DNA from: a bacterium
GTDB taxonomy: Bacteria > Bacteroidota > Ignavibacteria > SZUA-365
Reading direction: 5' to 3'
NCBI GenBank assembly: GCA_020444325.1
Contig: JAHLLD010000001.1
Span: forward strand, 516,747-580,746
DNA: 64,000 nt
Shown here piece after piece: positions 35,619 through 44,388 of the stretch (its first letter is position 1; each line of letters opens with the position of its first letter). Both the position numbers and the translations under genes were made by a program. The notes under the pieces were generated by a model. It was not told the DNA's origin, ran no database searches, and was given only the letters and a program-made list of their open reading frames with translations.

Positions 35619-36002
35619 ATGCGCTGCCTCATCATCGAAGACAATGACGGAATGCGCGAACTCCTCCGCCAGCTCCTTACGGATTACTGTGAGGAAATTG
35701 CGGAGGCGCGCAACGGGGAGGAGGGCTACAAAATATATCGTTCATCGAAGCCGGATCTTGTCATCATGGACAATTTCCTGCCAGGTATTGATGGACTCGA
35801 GACTGCGGAGAAAATCATTGAGATAGAACCGACAGCACACATCGTCATGGTGACGGATTTTGACGAAGTTCCGTATCGCCAGGCCGCGATGCGTTCAGGT
35901 ATTCGGGGCTTCTACGGAAAAAACGACCTCATGCATCTACGTTCCTACATTCGCTTCCTTCAGGAAGCGGGTCCACCGGATGCAGGCCCCCGAAAGAACT
36001 GA
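35619..36002 (+). CDS. Stand-alone REC-domain response regulator
   Basis: 127 residues from the ATG at 35619, with GGAGG upstream; an ATG at 35607 lies inside that site. The whole protein is a receiver domain: acidic pocket IIEDND, phospho-acceptor Asp51 in IMDNFLP, VMVTD, and the lysine in YGKNDL. There is no output domain, so it could pass or buffer phosphate, as in CheY- or Spo0F-type steps. It is followed on the same strand by a kinase and a NarL-type regulator, after a 160-bp gap holding their promoter. Confidence 0.9.
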   Translation: MRCLIIEDNDGMRELLRQLLTDYCEEIAEARNGEEGYKIYRSSKPDLVIMDNFLPGIDGLETAEKIIEIEPTAHIVMVTDFDEVPYRQAAMRSGIRGFYGKNDLMHLRSYIRFLQEAGPPDAGPRKN

Positions 36003-36033
36003 CCCCCGTTCGCAACTGCCGGACGATTGGGGG

Positions 36034-36062
36034 TGGATACTTTTTCTGCAAAGGGTTATAAT
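36034..36062 (+). promoter_or_regulatory. Promoter for the kinase / NarL-type regulator pair
   Basis: TGGATA (36034-36039) and a perfect TATAAT (36057-36062) are 17 bp apart. The predicted transcript starts near 36069, after the first in-frame ATG (36027) of the kinase frame, so the downstream ATG at 36162 is the better start. Confidence 0.6.
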
Positions 36063-36161
36063 TCGCTACCCGTTGTCATTCCCTGCAACGTTTTCGGAGA
36101 ACTTCTCCACGAAACGTCGCACATACGCACAGTCACTTGTCGGTCAGGAAAAGCAGTCTGT

Positions 36162-37472
36162 ATGTTCCTCCTTCCGCGTTTCAGTTTCTGGGTAATCGTC
36201 CTGCTCCTCTGCAGCCATGCCGCTACGGCCACGCCCGCATTTCCGGGGCAGCACGGATCCGATGCAAGAATGCTGTCGTCACAGCTTGACAGTGCCGATG
36301 CGGCACTGGACGCCGGCAATGAGAAAGCCGCCATCCGTATCCTCAGGTCATCGATCAGACAGCTGAACGGGCTGATCAGTCGGGAACGGACGCTGACCAC
36401 GGAGCTTTCCACGAGGCAGAAAGAGATTTATGCGTTGCGCGATACGCTGACCCAGCTCGAGGGACGCATGGACATGAAGACCTATCAGCTCGATGTGAGT
36501 GAAGGCTGGCGACGCCGGGAAAAGGTAAAGAATCTGCAGGCGCAGGAACTTCAGCAGAAGACTTCTCAGCTGTCGCGGGAACGGCTGGAGAGGGAAGCGC
36601 TTATTCGCTATGTCCTCATCGCAAGCGTTGGCATTACGCTGCTCATCGGCTTCCTGATATTCCGTCGCATGCTTGATCGTCGCCGCGCCGTAGAGCTGAA
36701 AGCGGAAATCGCCGAAGCCCGCGCTGCGACACTCGAAGCGGAAAAGCGGCGCGACGAGTACGAAGCGCGAAAACGCTTCACGCGTCAGCTCATCGATTCG
36801 CAGGAGCAGGAAAGGAAACGCATCGCTGCAGATTTGCATGACGGACTCGGGCAGGATCTGCTGGTAATCAAGAACCGCATCACGCTCGCACGCCGCGAGA
36901 TTGACCGCGGAGGCAACTATGACTACGAGCTCGATGAAATTACCACCGCGGTGGCTTCGTCGCTGCAGGACATCAGGCGCATTTCCCGGAATCTGCGTCC
37001 CTTCCAGCTCGACAGACTGGGACTGACTTCCACACTCGAATCCATGCTCAAAACCGTGCGCGACAGTACGGGACTGAACCTGTTTTTTGAAATTGCCAAT
37101 ATCGACGGCATTTTCAGCAAGGCCCGGGAAATGGATCTGTACCGCATCCTCCAGGAGAGCGTGAACAACGTGGTGAAGCACGCGGAGGCCACCGAACTCG
37201 AGGTCACCATTACCCGCCAACCAGATCTGATCGTCTGCAGGGTCCGTGACAATGGCAAAGGCTTTCAGCTCGAAGACGCCGGCGGACAGGGCGGTGACGG
37301 TGTGGGCGGCTTCGGTCTGCAGGGCATGCGAGAGCGCGCGGTCTATCTCGACGGCAATATCCAGGTCACCACGGCACTCGAAGAGGGCTGTACGCTGTCG
37401 CTGACCATCCCCATACCTGAACCTCAACAGAGCGCATCGAACAAGGAGAGTGTCCATGCCGCAACAGAATAG
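36162..37472 (+). CDS. Sensor histidine kinase, HisKA_3 (NarX/LiaS-type)
   Basis: 436 residues from the ATG at 36162, supported by the promoter position. An N-terminal membrane segment or signal (FLLPRFSFWVIVLLLCSHAA), a periplasmic helical region of about 120 residues, a second membrane segment (YVLIASVGITLLIGFLIF) and a cytoplasmic coiled coil precede the HisKA_3 box ERKRIAADLHDGLGQDLL with phospho-acceptor His226. The ATPase domain has QESVNNVVKHAEATE, DNGKGF and GFGLQGMRERA. The sensed signal is unknown. It overlaps the regulator gene by 17 bp, which fits a cognate pair. Confidence 0.93.
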   Translation: MFLLPRFSFWVIVLLLCSHAATATPAFPGQHGSDARMLSSQLDSADAALDAGNEKAAIRILRSSIRQLNGLISRERTLTTELSTRQKEIYALRDTLTQLEGRMDMKTYQLDVSEGWRRREKVKNLQAQELQQKTSQLSRERLEREALIRYVLIASVGITLLIGFLIFRRMLDRRRAVELKAEIAEARAATLEAEKRRDEYEARKRFTRQLIDSQEQERKRIAADLHDGLGQDLLVIKNRITLARREIDRGGNYDYELDEITTAVASSLQDIRRISRNLRPFQLDRLGLTSTLESMLKTVRDSTGLNLFFEIANIDGIFSKAREMDLYRILQESVNNVVKHAEATELEVTITRQPDLIVCRVRDNGKGFQLEDAGGQGGDGVGGFGLQGMRERAVYLDGNIQVTTALEEGCTLSLTIPIPEPQQSASNKESVHAATE

Positions 37473-38112
37473 GATCAGCATCGTGATAGCGGATGATCAC
37501 CCGCTTTTCCGCAAAGGTCTGCGGGAAGTCATCGAAGCGGAGAAGCACCTGCAAATCATTGGTGAAGCAGGAGATGGTGAAGCGGCAGTGGAGCAGATTC
37601 AAAAGCACAAACCGGAAGTGGCGGTTCTCGACATCGACATGCCGCGGCTCAACGGACTCGATGTCTGTGAGCGGGTACTCAAACCTGTGACGGCGCCCGG
37701 TGTGATCATCCTCACCATGTACGACGACGAAGCGCTGTTCGAACGGGCAATGCATCTCGGGGTGAAAGGATATATCCTGAAAGACAGTGCCGCCGACGAT
37801 ATCGTGCAGGGCATTGAAATGGTTGCCCGCAAAGGGTATTTCATCAGTCCTTCACTCACCGGACATGTCATGCGCGACAGTCCCCTGCGCAGTGACAACG
37901 AAGGACGCGCCGGACTCCTGAAGCTCACCCCGTCAGAGCGCCGTATCCTCGCGATGATTGCAACGGAAATGACATCGGCGGAAATCGCGGACGAACTGCA
38001 TATCAGTCCACGCACCGTCGAGCATCACCGTTCAAATATCATCGGGAAACTCGGGCTGTCCGGCCAGTACGCCCTGGTTCGCTACGCGCTGCAGAACAAG
38101 GATTCGCTCTGA
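37456..38112 (+). CDS. NarL/FixJ-family response regulator
   Basis: 218 residues from the ATG at 37456, seven bases after GGAG; a GTG at 37450 is in frame. The receiver has IADDHPLF, phospho-acceptor Asp59 in VLDIDMPR, and the lysine in YILKDSA. The C-terminal LuxR helix-turn-helix is KLTPSERRILAMIATEMTSA and EIADELHISPRTVEHHRSNI. It overlaps the kinase gene, its likely partner. Regulators of this family bind TACYYMT-like heptamers, such as those found at 35.5 and 52.05 kb; that link is inference. The last 35 bp of the gene are duplicated just downstream. Confidence 0.95.
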   Translation: MPQQNRISIVIADDHPLFRKGLREVIEAEKHLQIIGEAGDGEAAVEQIQKHKPEVAVLDIDMPRLNGLDVCERVLKPVTAPGVIILTMYDDEALFERAMHLGVKGYILKDSAADDIVQGIEMVARKGYFISPSLTGHVMRDSPLRSDNEGRAGLLKLTPSERRILAMIATEMTSAEIADELHISPRTVEHHRSNIIGKLGLSGQYALVRYALQNKDSL

Positions 38113-38187
38113 TCTCCACCCACATTGCAGTTCTTGCTTGAGGAAACAACCTTTCGCTACGCGCTGCAGAACAAGGATTCGCTCTGA
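38078..38187 (+). repeat. 35-bp direct repeat of a gene end
   Basis: The last 35 bases of the NarL-type gene including its TGA (38078-38112) recur without mismatch at 38153-38187, 75 bp further on and just before the uvrA stop codon at 38191. The second copy has no start. Confidence 0.9.
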
Positions 38188-38190
38188 GCG

Positions 38191-41133
38191 TCAGCCGCGT
38201 TCCAATTCGTGTTTGAGATAACGTCCGGTATGGCTGGCATCGACCTCGGCCACCTTCTCCGGAGGTCCCTCCGCAACGATATATCCCCCTTCATCCCCAC
38301 CTTCTGGACCAAGATCCACAATCCAGTCAGCCGTTTTGATCACGTCGAGATTGTGCTCGATCACGACGACGGTATTTCCCTTTTCCACCAGTTGATCCAG
38401 CACGTTGAGCAGCATACGAACGTCCTCGAAATGCAGCCCGGTTGTCGGCTCATCGAGGATGTACAGTGTATTCCCCGTCCCCACTTTTGACAGTTCGGTT
38501 GAGAGCTTGACGCGCTGCGCCTCGCCGCCCGACAGCGTTGTGGCCTGCTGTCCGAGACGGATGTAGCCGAGTCCGACATCAAACAGTGTCTGCAGCTTGC
38601 GTTTGATGCGCGGGATTTCACTGAAGAAATCCAGCGCCTCGGCGACGGACATCTCCAGCACATCGGCAATTGATTTCCCGTGGTAACGCACCTCGAGGGT
38701 TTCCCGGTTGTAGCGCTTGCCCCTGCAGACCTCACAGAGCACGTAAACGTCGGGAAGGAAGTTCATCTCGATTTTCCGCACGCCGTCGCCCTTGCAGGCG
38801 TCGCAGCGTCCGCCCTCAACATTGAAGCTGAAGCGGCCGGCATTGTAGCCTCGGATTTTCGCCTCGGGAAGATTGGTGTAGAGATCGCGGATAAAGGTGA
38901 ACAGACCGGTGTACGTGGCCGGATTCGATCGCGGTGTTCTGCCGATGGGTGTCTGATCGATATCGATGACCTTGTCGATATGCTCGAGCCCGTCAATTCC
39001 CACATACGGCAGCGTCGCTTTCGTGGAACGGAAGAAGTGCCGCGACAGCAGCGGATACAGGGTCTCGTTGATGAGGCTCGATTTGCCGGAGCCGCTGACG
39101 CCCGTGATACAGGTAAACGTCCCGAGCGGGAGACTGAGATCAAGGTCCTTCAAGTTGTGTCCCTTCGCCCCACGCAGCAGAAGCGTATTGCCGTTGCCTT
39201 CCCTTCGCGTCTCCGGAAGTGCGATTTCTTCCTTCCCGTTGAGATACGCTGCGGTCAGCGAACCGGTACGCGCGAGTCCCTTGAGCATTTCCTTCTCTGT
39301 TGCGCTGTTCGATTTGCGCGCGCTGCCGTTCCCGTTTTTCGCGGACCCATTGCCGTTCGTTTTTCCGCGTCCGTTGGCCCTGCCGCTGCTCTTGAGAATC
39401 TGGGCGATCTCGCCTTCTGCGACGACTTCCCCGCCGTACTCGCCGGCGGCGGGACCGAGATCGATCACGTGATCGGCGTTCTCGATCATCTCCCGGTCAT
39501 GTTCGACGACGATGACGGAGTTGCCGAGATCGCGCAGTGCCTTGAGTGAATCGATAAGGCGCGAGTTGTCGCGCTGATGCAGTCCGATAGACGGTTCGTC
39601 GAGAATGTACAGCACGCCGACCAGCTGCGTGCCGATCTGTGTCGCCAGGCGTATGCGCTGCGCCTCGCCCCCGGAGAGCGAACGTGCGGAGCGGTTGAGG
39701 TGGAGGTAGTCGAGACCGACATTCGAAAGGAATTCAAGCCGGGAGGATATTTCTTTGATGATCTGGTTGCCGATTTCCTTCTGCCGGGAAGTGAGCTTGA
39801 TGTCTGCGAAGCGCTGCCGCGCATCCTTCACCGACATGCTGGTGACATCATGTATCGAATGTTTGTCGATCAGCACTGCCAGGCTCTCGGGCCGCAGGCG
39901 TCCCCCTTTGCAGCTGGGACAGGCTTTCGAGCTCATGAACGATTCGGCCCATTCCCGGATGCCGTTCGATGTCGTATTCTCGTAATACTGCTCGAGGCTT
40001 TTGAGCACTCCTGCAATACTGTGATTGTAATTCGATACGCGTCCGTCGGGATGCGTATATGCGATGCGGTATTTTTCCTTGCCACTGCCATGCAGCAGCG
40101 TCTGCATCGCCTCTTCGCTGATATCAGAGAGCGGCGTATCGAGATTGAAATCATAGCGCGCGGCCACTGCTTCGATCTGCGCCCACCACCATGTGCGCCT
40201 CGGCTTGCCGAGCGGCGCCAGTCCCTCTTCATTCAACGTCTTGGCCGGATCCGGAATGATGAGATCGAGATCGAACTCGCGCGTCTGTCCGAGTCCGTCA
40301 CACGTCGAACACGCCCCGTAAGGGGAATTGAATGAGAAGCTGTTCGGTGCGGGCTCTTCATAGCTGCTGCCACAGACGGGACAGGAGTTCTTGCGGCTCA
40401 TCAGAATATCTTCGCCGTTCATGTCGACGATGACGACGCCCTCGCCGAACTTGAGTGCGATTTCGAGCGAGTCGCTCAGCCTCGACCGGGCTTCGGGATT
40501 AACCACCAGGCGATCCACAACAATTTCGATGTTGTGGATTTTATAGCGGTCCACTTTCATCCCTTCTTCTATTTCCCGTACCTCACCGTCGACGCGCACC
40601 TTGGTGAACCCGTCCTTGCTGATTTCCTCGAACAGTTCGCGGTAATGTCCCTTGCGTCCCCGAACCACGGGCGCGAGAATAACCAGGCGTGTCCCTTTTT
40701 CATAACTGAGTATGCGGTCGACCATCTGGTCGAGGCTCTGCCGCTGCACGGGCGATCCGTCCTTGTGACAATGCTGCACACCCGCCCGCGCATACAACAA
40801 ACGCAGATAGTCATAAATCTCCGTTACCGTGCCAACGGTGGAACGTGGATTGCGGCTGACCGTTTTCTGCTCGATGGAGATGGCCGGACTGAGTCCTTCA
40901 ATGTTATCCACATCGGGACGCTCCATGCTCCCGAGAAACTGCCGGGCATAGGCAGAGAGACATTCGACGTAACGCCGCTGTCCTTCCGCATAGATGGTAT
41001 CGAACGCCAGGCTCGATTTCCCCGAGCCCGACAGTCCGGTAATCACCACGAGCTGATTCCGTGGGATGTCGACATCGACATCCTTGAGATTATGTTCCCG
41101 CGCTCCGCGGACAGTTATGAAATCGTGCTGCAT
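38191..41133 (-). CDS. uvrA: Excinuclease ABC subunit A
   Basis: 980 residues. UvrA finds bulky DNA lesions and loads UvrB in nucleotide excision repair. Two ABC modules are visible: GLSGSGKSSLAFDTIY and GVSGSGKSSLINETLY Walker A, with two SGGEAQR signatures and DEPSIGLH / DEPTTGLHF. Zinc-finger cysteines CPVC/CSTC and CDAC/CEVC are intact, as is CPSCKGGRL. Between the modules at about residues 584-611 there is an Asn/Gly/Ser/Lys linker (NGRGKTNGNGSAKNGNGSA) not typical of the family. Full length. It converges with the NarL-type gene. Confidence 0.98.
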   Translation of the reverse strand: MQHDFITVRGAREHNLKDVDVDIPRNQLVVITGLSGSGKSSLAFDTIYAEGQRRYVECLSAYARQFLGSMERPDVDNIEGLSPAISIEQKTVSRNPRSTVGTVTEIYDYLRLLYARAGVQHCHKDGSPVQRQSLDQMVDRILSYEKGTRLVILAPVVRGRKGHYRELFEEISKDGFTKVRVDGEVREIEEGMKVDRYKIHNIEIVVDRLVVNPEARSRLSDSLEIALKFGEGVVIVDMNGEDILMSRKNSCPVCGSSYEEPAPNSFSFNSPYGACSTCDGLGQTREFDLDLIIPDPAKTLNEEGLAPLGKPRRTWWWAQIEAVAARYDFNLDTPLSDISEEAMQTLLHGSGKEKYRIAYTHPDGRVSNYNHSIAGVLKSLEQYYENTTSNGIREWAESFMSSKACPSCKGGRLRPESLAVLIDKHSIHDVTSMSVKDARQRFADIKLTSRQKEIGNQIIKEISSRLEFLSNVGLDYLHLNRSARSLSGGEAQRIRLATQIGTQLVGVLYILDEPSIGLHQRDNSRLIDSLKALRDLGNSVIVVEHDREMIENADHVIDLGPAAGEYGGEVVAEGEIAQILKSSGRANGRGKTNGNGSAKNGNGSARKSNSATEKEMLKGLARTGSLTAAYLNGKEEIALPETRREGNGNTLLLRGAKGHNLKDLDLSLPLGTFTCITGVSGSGKSSLINETLYPLLSRHFFRSTKATLPYVGIDGLEHIDKVIDIDQTPIGRTPRSNPATYTGLFTFIRDLYTNLPEAKIRGYNAGRFSFNVEGGRCDACKGDGVRKIEMNFLPDVYVLCEVCRGKRYNRETLEVRYHGKSIADVLEMSVAEALDFFSEIPRIKRKLQTLFDVGLGYIRLGQQATTLSGGEAQRVKLSTELSKVGTGNTLYILDEPTTGLHFEDVRMLLNVLDQLVEKGNTVVVIEHNLDVIKTADWIVDLGPEGGDEGGYIVAEGPPEKVAEVDASHTGRYLKHELERG

Positions 41134-41208
41134 GTATGTCAGGTTGGAATAACCGGATACGTAACTTCAATCTTCTAAAATGAGAAAACAATCGTTTTGC
41201 ACAAACAC

Positions 41209-41233
41209 AAAAACGGGCACCCTGAGGTGCCCG
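41209..41233 (-). terminator. Rho-independent terminator of the first DOMON-like T9SS gene
   Basis: CGGGCACC (41214-41221) and GGTGCCCG (41226-41233) form an 8-bp stem with a 4-nt loop, then five T on the minus strand, 28 bp after the stop codon at 41261. Confidence 0.82.
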
Positions 41234-41260
41234 CTTCGCTTTCGCCGTCACTGTAGACGG

Positions 41261-42532
41261 TTATCGCGCTATCACCATTCTCTGCGAAAATTTCTGACCG
41301 TTTTTCTGCAGCTGCAGGATGTAGCTTCCCGGACCAAGCGCGGATACGTCGAGCACGCGGGTTTCCCAGCTGCTGTTCGCGACATCACTGCGATGTTGCT
41401 GCAGAAGGCGGCCGGAGAGGTCAAACAGACTGAGTGTCGCCGCTTCGACACCGCTTCCGCGGTAACTTACCGTCACGCTGCCGGTGGCCGGCTGCGGATA
41501 CATCGATGCAATGCCTTCGTCTCCTGACGGAGATGCAGAAAGCGTGACCATGCCGTGAATCTCCTCTGTTCCGTCACGGTCGATCTGTCTGAGACGGTAG
41601 CGGATGACACCATGCAGTCTGCTGACATCTTCCGACCAGCGATACTGTCGCGGAGTGTTGACCGTCCCGCCACCCGTGACAAAGCCACGCGGCAGCCAGG
41701 CGCCATCGTTGACAGCACGCTGCACTTCGAATCCATAATTGTTGAGTTCCGTTGCGGTGCCCCACTGCAGCTCCGCCGTACCCGCGCGCAGATACGCGGC
41801 GAACGACGTCAGTTCCACCGGGAGCGGGGTGAGATTCCCCGTTTCAATGGCGTTGAAATTCGTGGTCGCGAGTCCGATAAAACTCAACGTATCCCCGGTC
41901 GTCATGTAATCCTTGTTGATCGTTCCTCCCGAAGACGAACTGCCATAATAGAAACGGACCTTCGTATTGGCATCGATTCCGAGGCGGCTGCTGAGCGCCG
42001 CCATCGGCACCTGAAAATCAAGGAAATAGAAACCTGAGCTTCCCGCAGCCGTACTGCGCACAGCTGCTGGGTTGGCGAGTTTTTTGTCATAGGTGTAGAT
42101 GACATCGGTGGTGGTCTGATCCTTGACCTCGACAGTCATGTTGTTGGAAACATTCACCGAGACCCAGCCGATTGGGGCACCCTGTCCGGTGGAATCACCG
42201 ATAGCCACAACCCAGGAGTACTGCGACCACTGACCGTTGGCCTTGTACGGATTGGCACTGAGCTGAACGCGGAAGAACGCATGTGTCCCGTCCGTATTCA
42301 CCGAGACGGAACTCGGCGTGGTCGCCGAATAAATGATATCCGTTTCCAGTGGCGTCTGATCATTGACATCCTGGATGTATGCGCCGGTGCTGTCGGTGTA
42401 ATCGATAAAGCTGGCAGGCCAGGCACCGGGCGTATACTGCGCATGCAGCAATGGTGCCGATAAAAGAAACAACAGAAGGGGAACCGACCACCGGAACAGT
42501 GGACGCGAGAAAGGTATATCTTTACGTACCAT
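41261..42532 (-). CDS. T9SS-sorted protein with DOMON-like N-terminus (paralogue 1)
   Basis: 423 residues with a GAGGATTTC site. The signal peptide is near residues 10-31 (FRWSVPLLLFLLSAPLLHA). An approximately 200-residue beta-sandwich follows (SVSVNTDGTHAFFRVQLSAN, GFYFLDFQVPMAAL), then the common T9SS linker domain LPVELTSFAAYLRAGTAELQ with TATELNNYGFEVQR, and a sorting domain (ASMYPQPATGSVTVSY to RMVIAR). The N-terminal sandwich resembles DOMON/CBM9-like folds that bind sugars or haem; this is weak. Its tandem neighbour has the same architecture. Confidence 0.85.
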   Translation of the reverse strand: MVRKDIPFSRPLFRWSVPLLLFLLSAPLLHAQYTPGAWPASFIDYTDSTGAYIQDVNDQTPLETDIIYSATTPSSVSVNTDGTHAFFRVQLSANPYKANGQWSQYSWVVAIGDSTGQGAPIGWVSVNVSNNMTVEVKDQTTTDVIYTYDKKLANPAAVRSTAAGSSGFYFLDFQVPMAALSSRLGIDANTKVRFYYGSSSSGGTINKDYMTTGDTLSFIGLATTNFNAIETGNLTPLPVELTSFAAYLRAGTAELQWGTATELNNYGFEVQRAVNDGAWLPRGFVTGGGTVNTPRQYRWSEDVSRLHGVIRYRLRQIDRDGTEEIHGMVTLSASPSGDEGIASMYPQPATGSVTVSYRGSGVEAATLSLFDLSGRLLQQHRSDVANSSWETRVLDVSALGPGSYILQLQKNGQKFSQRMVIAR

Positions 42533-42831
42533 GAAATCCTCATGACGTGTGAATGTGATGAAATGCGCTCTCTACTTTCATCGATCCACCACATCACGGG
42601 ATCGATGCGTATCCGGCCGGCCGAGTCATGCGCTATCATTTTGACCCGGCGAGAACCGTGGGATCAATATAAATCAGGGAATTGTGTGCTGCCTGAACAG
42701 CGCATTACAACTGCATGAAAAGGTTGTAAGGTTGCGGATGTGCCGCATCCGGATTCACGGGAGCATGAAAAAACGCACCCCGCTCCGCGTGCTGCGAAAC
42801 GGGGTGCGCCTCTCTTCATCAGGTATGGGTA
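42533..42831. other. 299-bp intergenic region with hairpins
   Basis: It contains the leader of the gene at 42532, an inverted repeat TTACAAC/GTTGTAA (42705-42729), CGGATG/CATCCG (42735-42751) and the terminator of the following gene (42768-42808). No ORF is supported. Confidence 0.5.
42768..42808 (-). terminator. Rho-independent terminator of the second DOMON-like T9SS gene
   Basis: CGCACCCCG (42774-42782) and CGGGGTGCG (42800-42808) form a 9-bp stem with a 17-nt loop, followed on the minus strand by six T. It lies 24 bp after the stop codon at 42832. Confidence 0.82.
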
Positions 42832-44118
42832 TTATTTCATGAGAACCACTGAATGGATGCTGCGCTGCGCGCCGGCGGTAAGGACGAGGAAGTAACGTCC
42901 CGAGGAAAGCTCTTCCGCATTGATGACGGTCGAGTGCATTCCGGCGGAGAGCTGCTCGTCAACAACAACCTGCACGGTGCGGCCTGTCACATCCATCATC
43001 TCGAGGCGAACGGGGCCGTCGGAGGTGAGCGTGTAGCTCACTGTCGTCGTGGGATTGAAGGGGTTGGGGAAGGCATCGGTAATCGCGATTGCGTTGCTTG
43101 TCTCGAGCGAGACCATGACAACCGATGAATATTCATAGCTGCCGTCGCGGTCAATCTGGCGGAGACGGTAGTAAAGTTTCGCCGCGCCGCGCGGAAGGGA
43201 TGCATCATCGAAGCGGTAGTCGCGGGGCGTGTTGCTGGTGCCGCCGCCGGCGATGAAGGAAACTTCCGACCAGTTCTCTCCATCAACCGAGCGCTCGACC
43301 GAAAATCCGTAGTTGTCGAGTTCCGTGGCAGTGTTCCAGCGCAGTTCGACGCGGTTCGACTTGAGATAGGCGTTGAAGGAGGTCAGCTCAACGGGCAGCA
43401 CACCACTGCCGATGATGGAAAACCCTGTCGGGGTGAGCGTGGAGAAATCCACCGCCGCGCCGATCATGAAGTCCTTGCTGATCTGACTGGGGTTGCCGGC
43501 AGCTGTGCTCGTGCCGTAAAAGAAACTCTGAATGGAAGTCTCGGTCAGTCCGAGATGCGTATTCGATCCATTCCACAGAGCGGTCATCGGAACCTGGAAA
43601 TCGAGATAATACGTCGTTGCATTCGGCACCTGCTGTACGCGTGCTCCGTCAGGACTGTTGTTGTTCGAGCTGAAGGTGAAAATCTCATCAACATTACTGC
43701 CGTCGGAAACAGCGACTCTCCCTGAATTTCCAACGACGTTGACATACACTGCGCCGATAAATCCGTTCGTGAGGTTACCGAACTGCACGATCCACGTACC
43801 ATTCTCCCATTTGCCGTTCGATGCTATGGGTGAAGCCTCGAGCTGGAAGCGGTAAAAGGTCGTGCTGCCGTCATAGGCGACACTGACCGAGGCAGGATCG
43901 GCAGTCGAATACCACAGGTCGATATAGTCGGGCGACATGTCATTGGGATCCTGAATCAGGTTGGAATTCGCATCGCGGTACGCCACCCAGGAAGTGCCGG
44001 TGTTCGTCCCGGTTCCGGGCCAGTCAGCGGCCGTCTGGCCATTCATATTCATCGTGACAAGGATAATGGCGATGGCGGTTGTGATCGTAAGGCGCAGCAT
44101 GTTCATTTTTCTCATCAT
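42832..44118 (-). CDS. T9SS-sorted protein with DOMON-like N-terminus (paralogue 2)
   Basis: 428 residues. Signal peptide near residues 9-27 (LRLTITTAIAIILVTMNMNG). The layout equals that of the downstream neighbour: beta-sandwich (SVAYDGSTTFYRFQLEASPI, TTYYLDFQVPMTAL), linker LPVELTSFNAYLKSNRVELR with TATELDNYGFSVER, RLRQIDRDG, and sorting domain (DAFPNPFNPTTTVSYTL to HSVVLMK). PNPFNPTTT is the textbook sorting motif. The ribosome site is weak, and an ATG three codons further in is possible. The pair arose by tandem duplication and then diverged. Confidence 0.85.
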   Translation of the reverse strand: MMRKMNMLRLTITTAIAIILVTMNMNGQTAADWPGTGTNTGTSWVAYRDANSNLIQDPNDMSPDYIDLWYSTADPASVSVAYDGSTTFYRFQLEASPIASNGKWENGTWIVQFGNLTNGFIGAVYVNVVGNSGRVAVSDGSNVDEIFTFSSNNNSPDGARVQQVPNATTYYLDFQVPMTALWNGSNTHLGLTETSIQSFFYGTSTAAGNPSQISKDFMIGAAVDFSTLTPTGFSIIGSGVLPVELTSFNAYLKSNRVELRWNTATELDNYGFSVERSVDGENWSEVSFIAGGGTSNTPRDYRFDDASLPRGAAKLYYRLRQIDRDGSYEYSSVVMVSLETSNAIAITDAFPNPFNPTTTVSYTLTSDGPVRLEMMDVTGRTVQVVVDEQLSAGMHSTVINAEELSSGRYFLVLTAGAQRSIHSVVLMK

Positions 44119-44179
44119 TACTGGTGCAATTCGTTATCTGCCAGTAGTGTCGCATGAACCGTGCCAATCCGTTATAACG

Positions 44180-44206
44180 AAAAAACAGGCCCGTTTGGCC
44201 TGTTTT
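44180..44206 (-). terminator. Rho-independent terminator of the multi-PAS kinase
   Basis: AAAACAGGCC (44182-44191) and GGCCTGTTTT (44197-44206) form a 10-bp stem with a CGTTT loop and a T-run on the minus strand. Confidence 0.8.
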
Positions 44207-44314
44207 AAGGGATTTGTATTATGCCTTCAGATAATCGTTCGGATTCCGAACAAGCAAAATCCTGCATTTGTAGGGAAAGCAAACATGAGTATTCAAGAAT
44301 CCCGGTCGTATGCC

Positions 44315-44354
44315 AGTGGAAAATCCGGGCAACGAGTGGAAAGTCCGGGCAGCG
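44315..44354. repeat. Two tandem 20-bp repeats
   Basis: The units at 44315-44334 and 44335-44354 (AGTGGAAA..TCCGGGCA..CG) differ at two positions. They lie in the gap between the kinase stop and its terminator. Confidence 0.6.
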
Positions 44355-44388
44355 GGGTAGGTTGAATGATCCGATCTGGAGAATGGGC

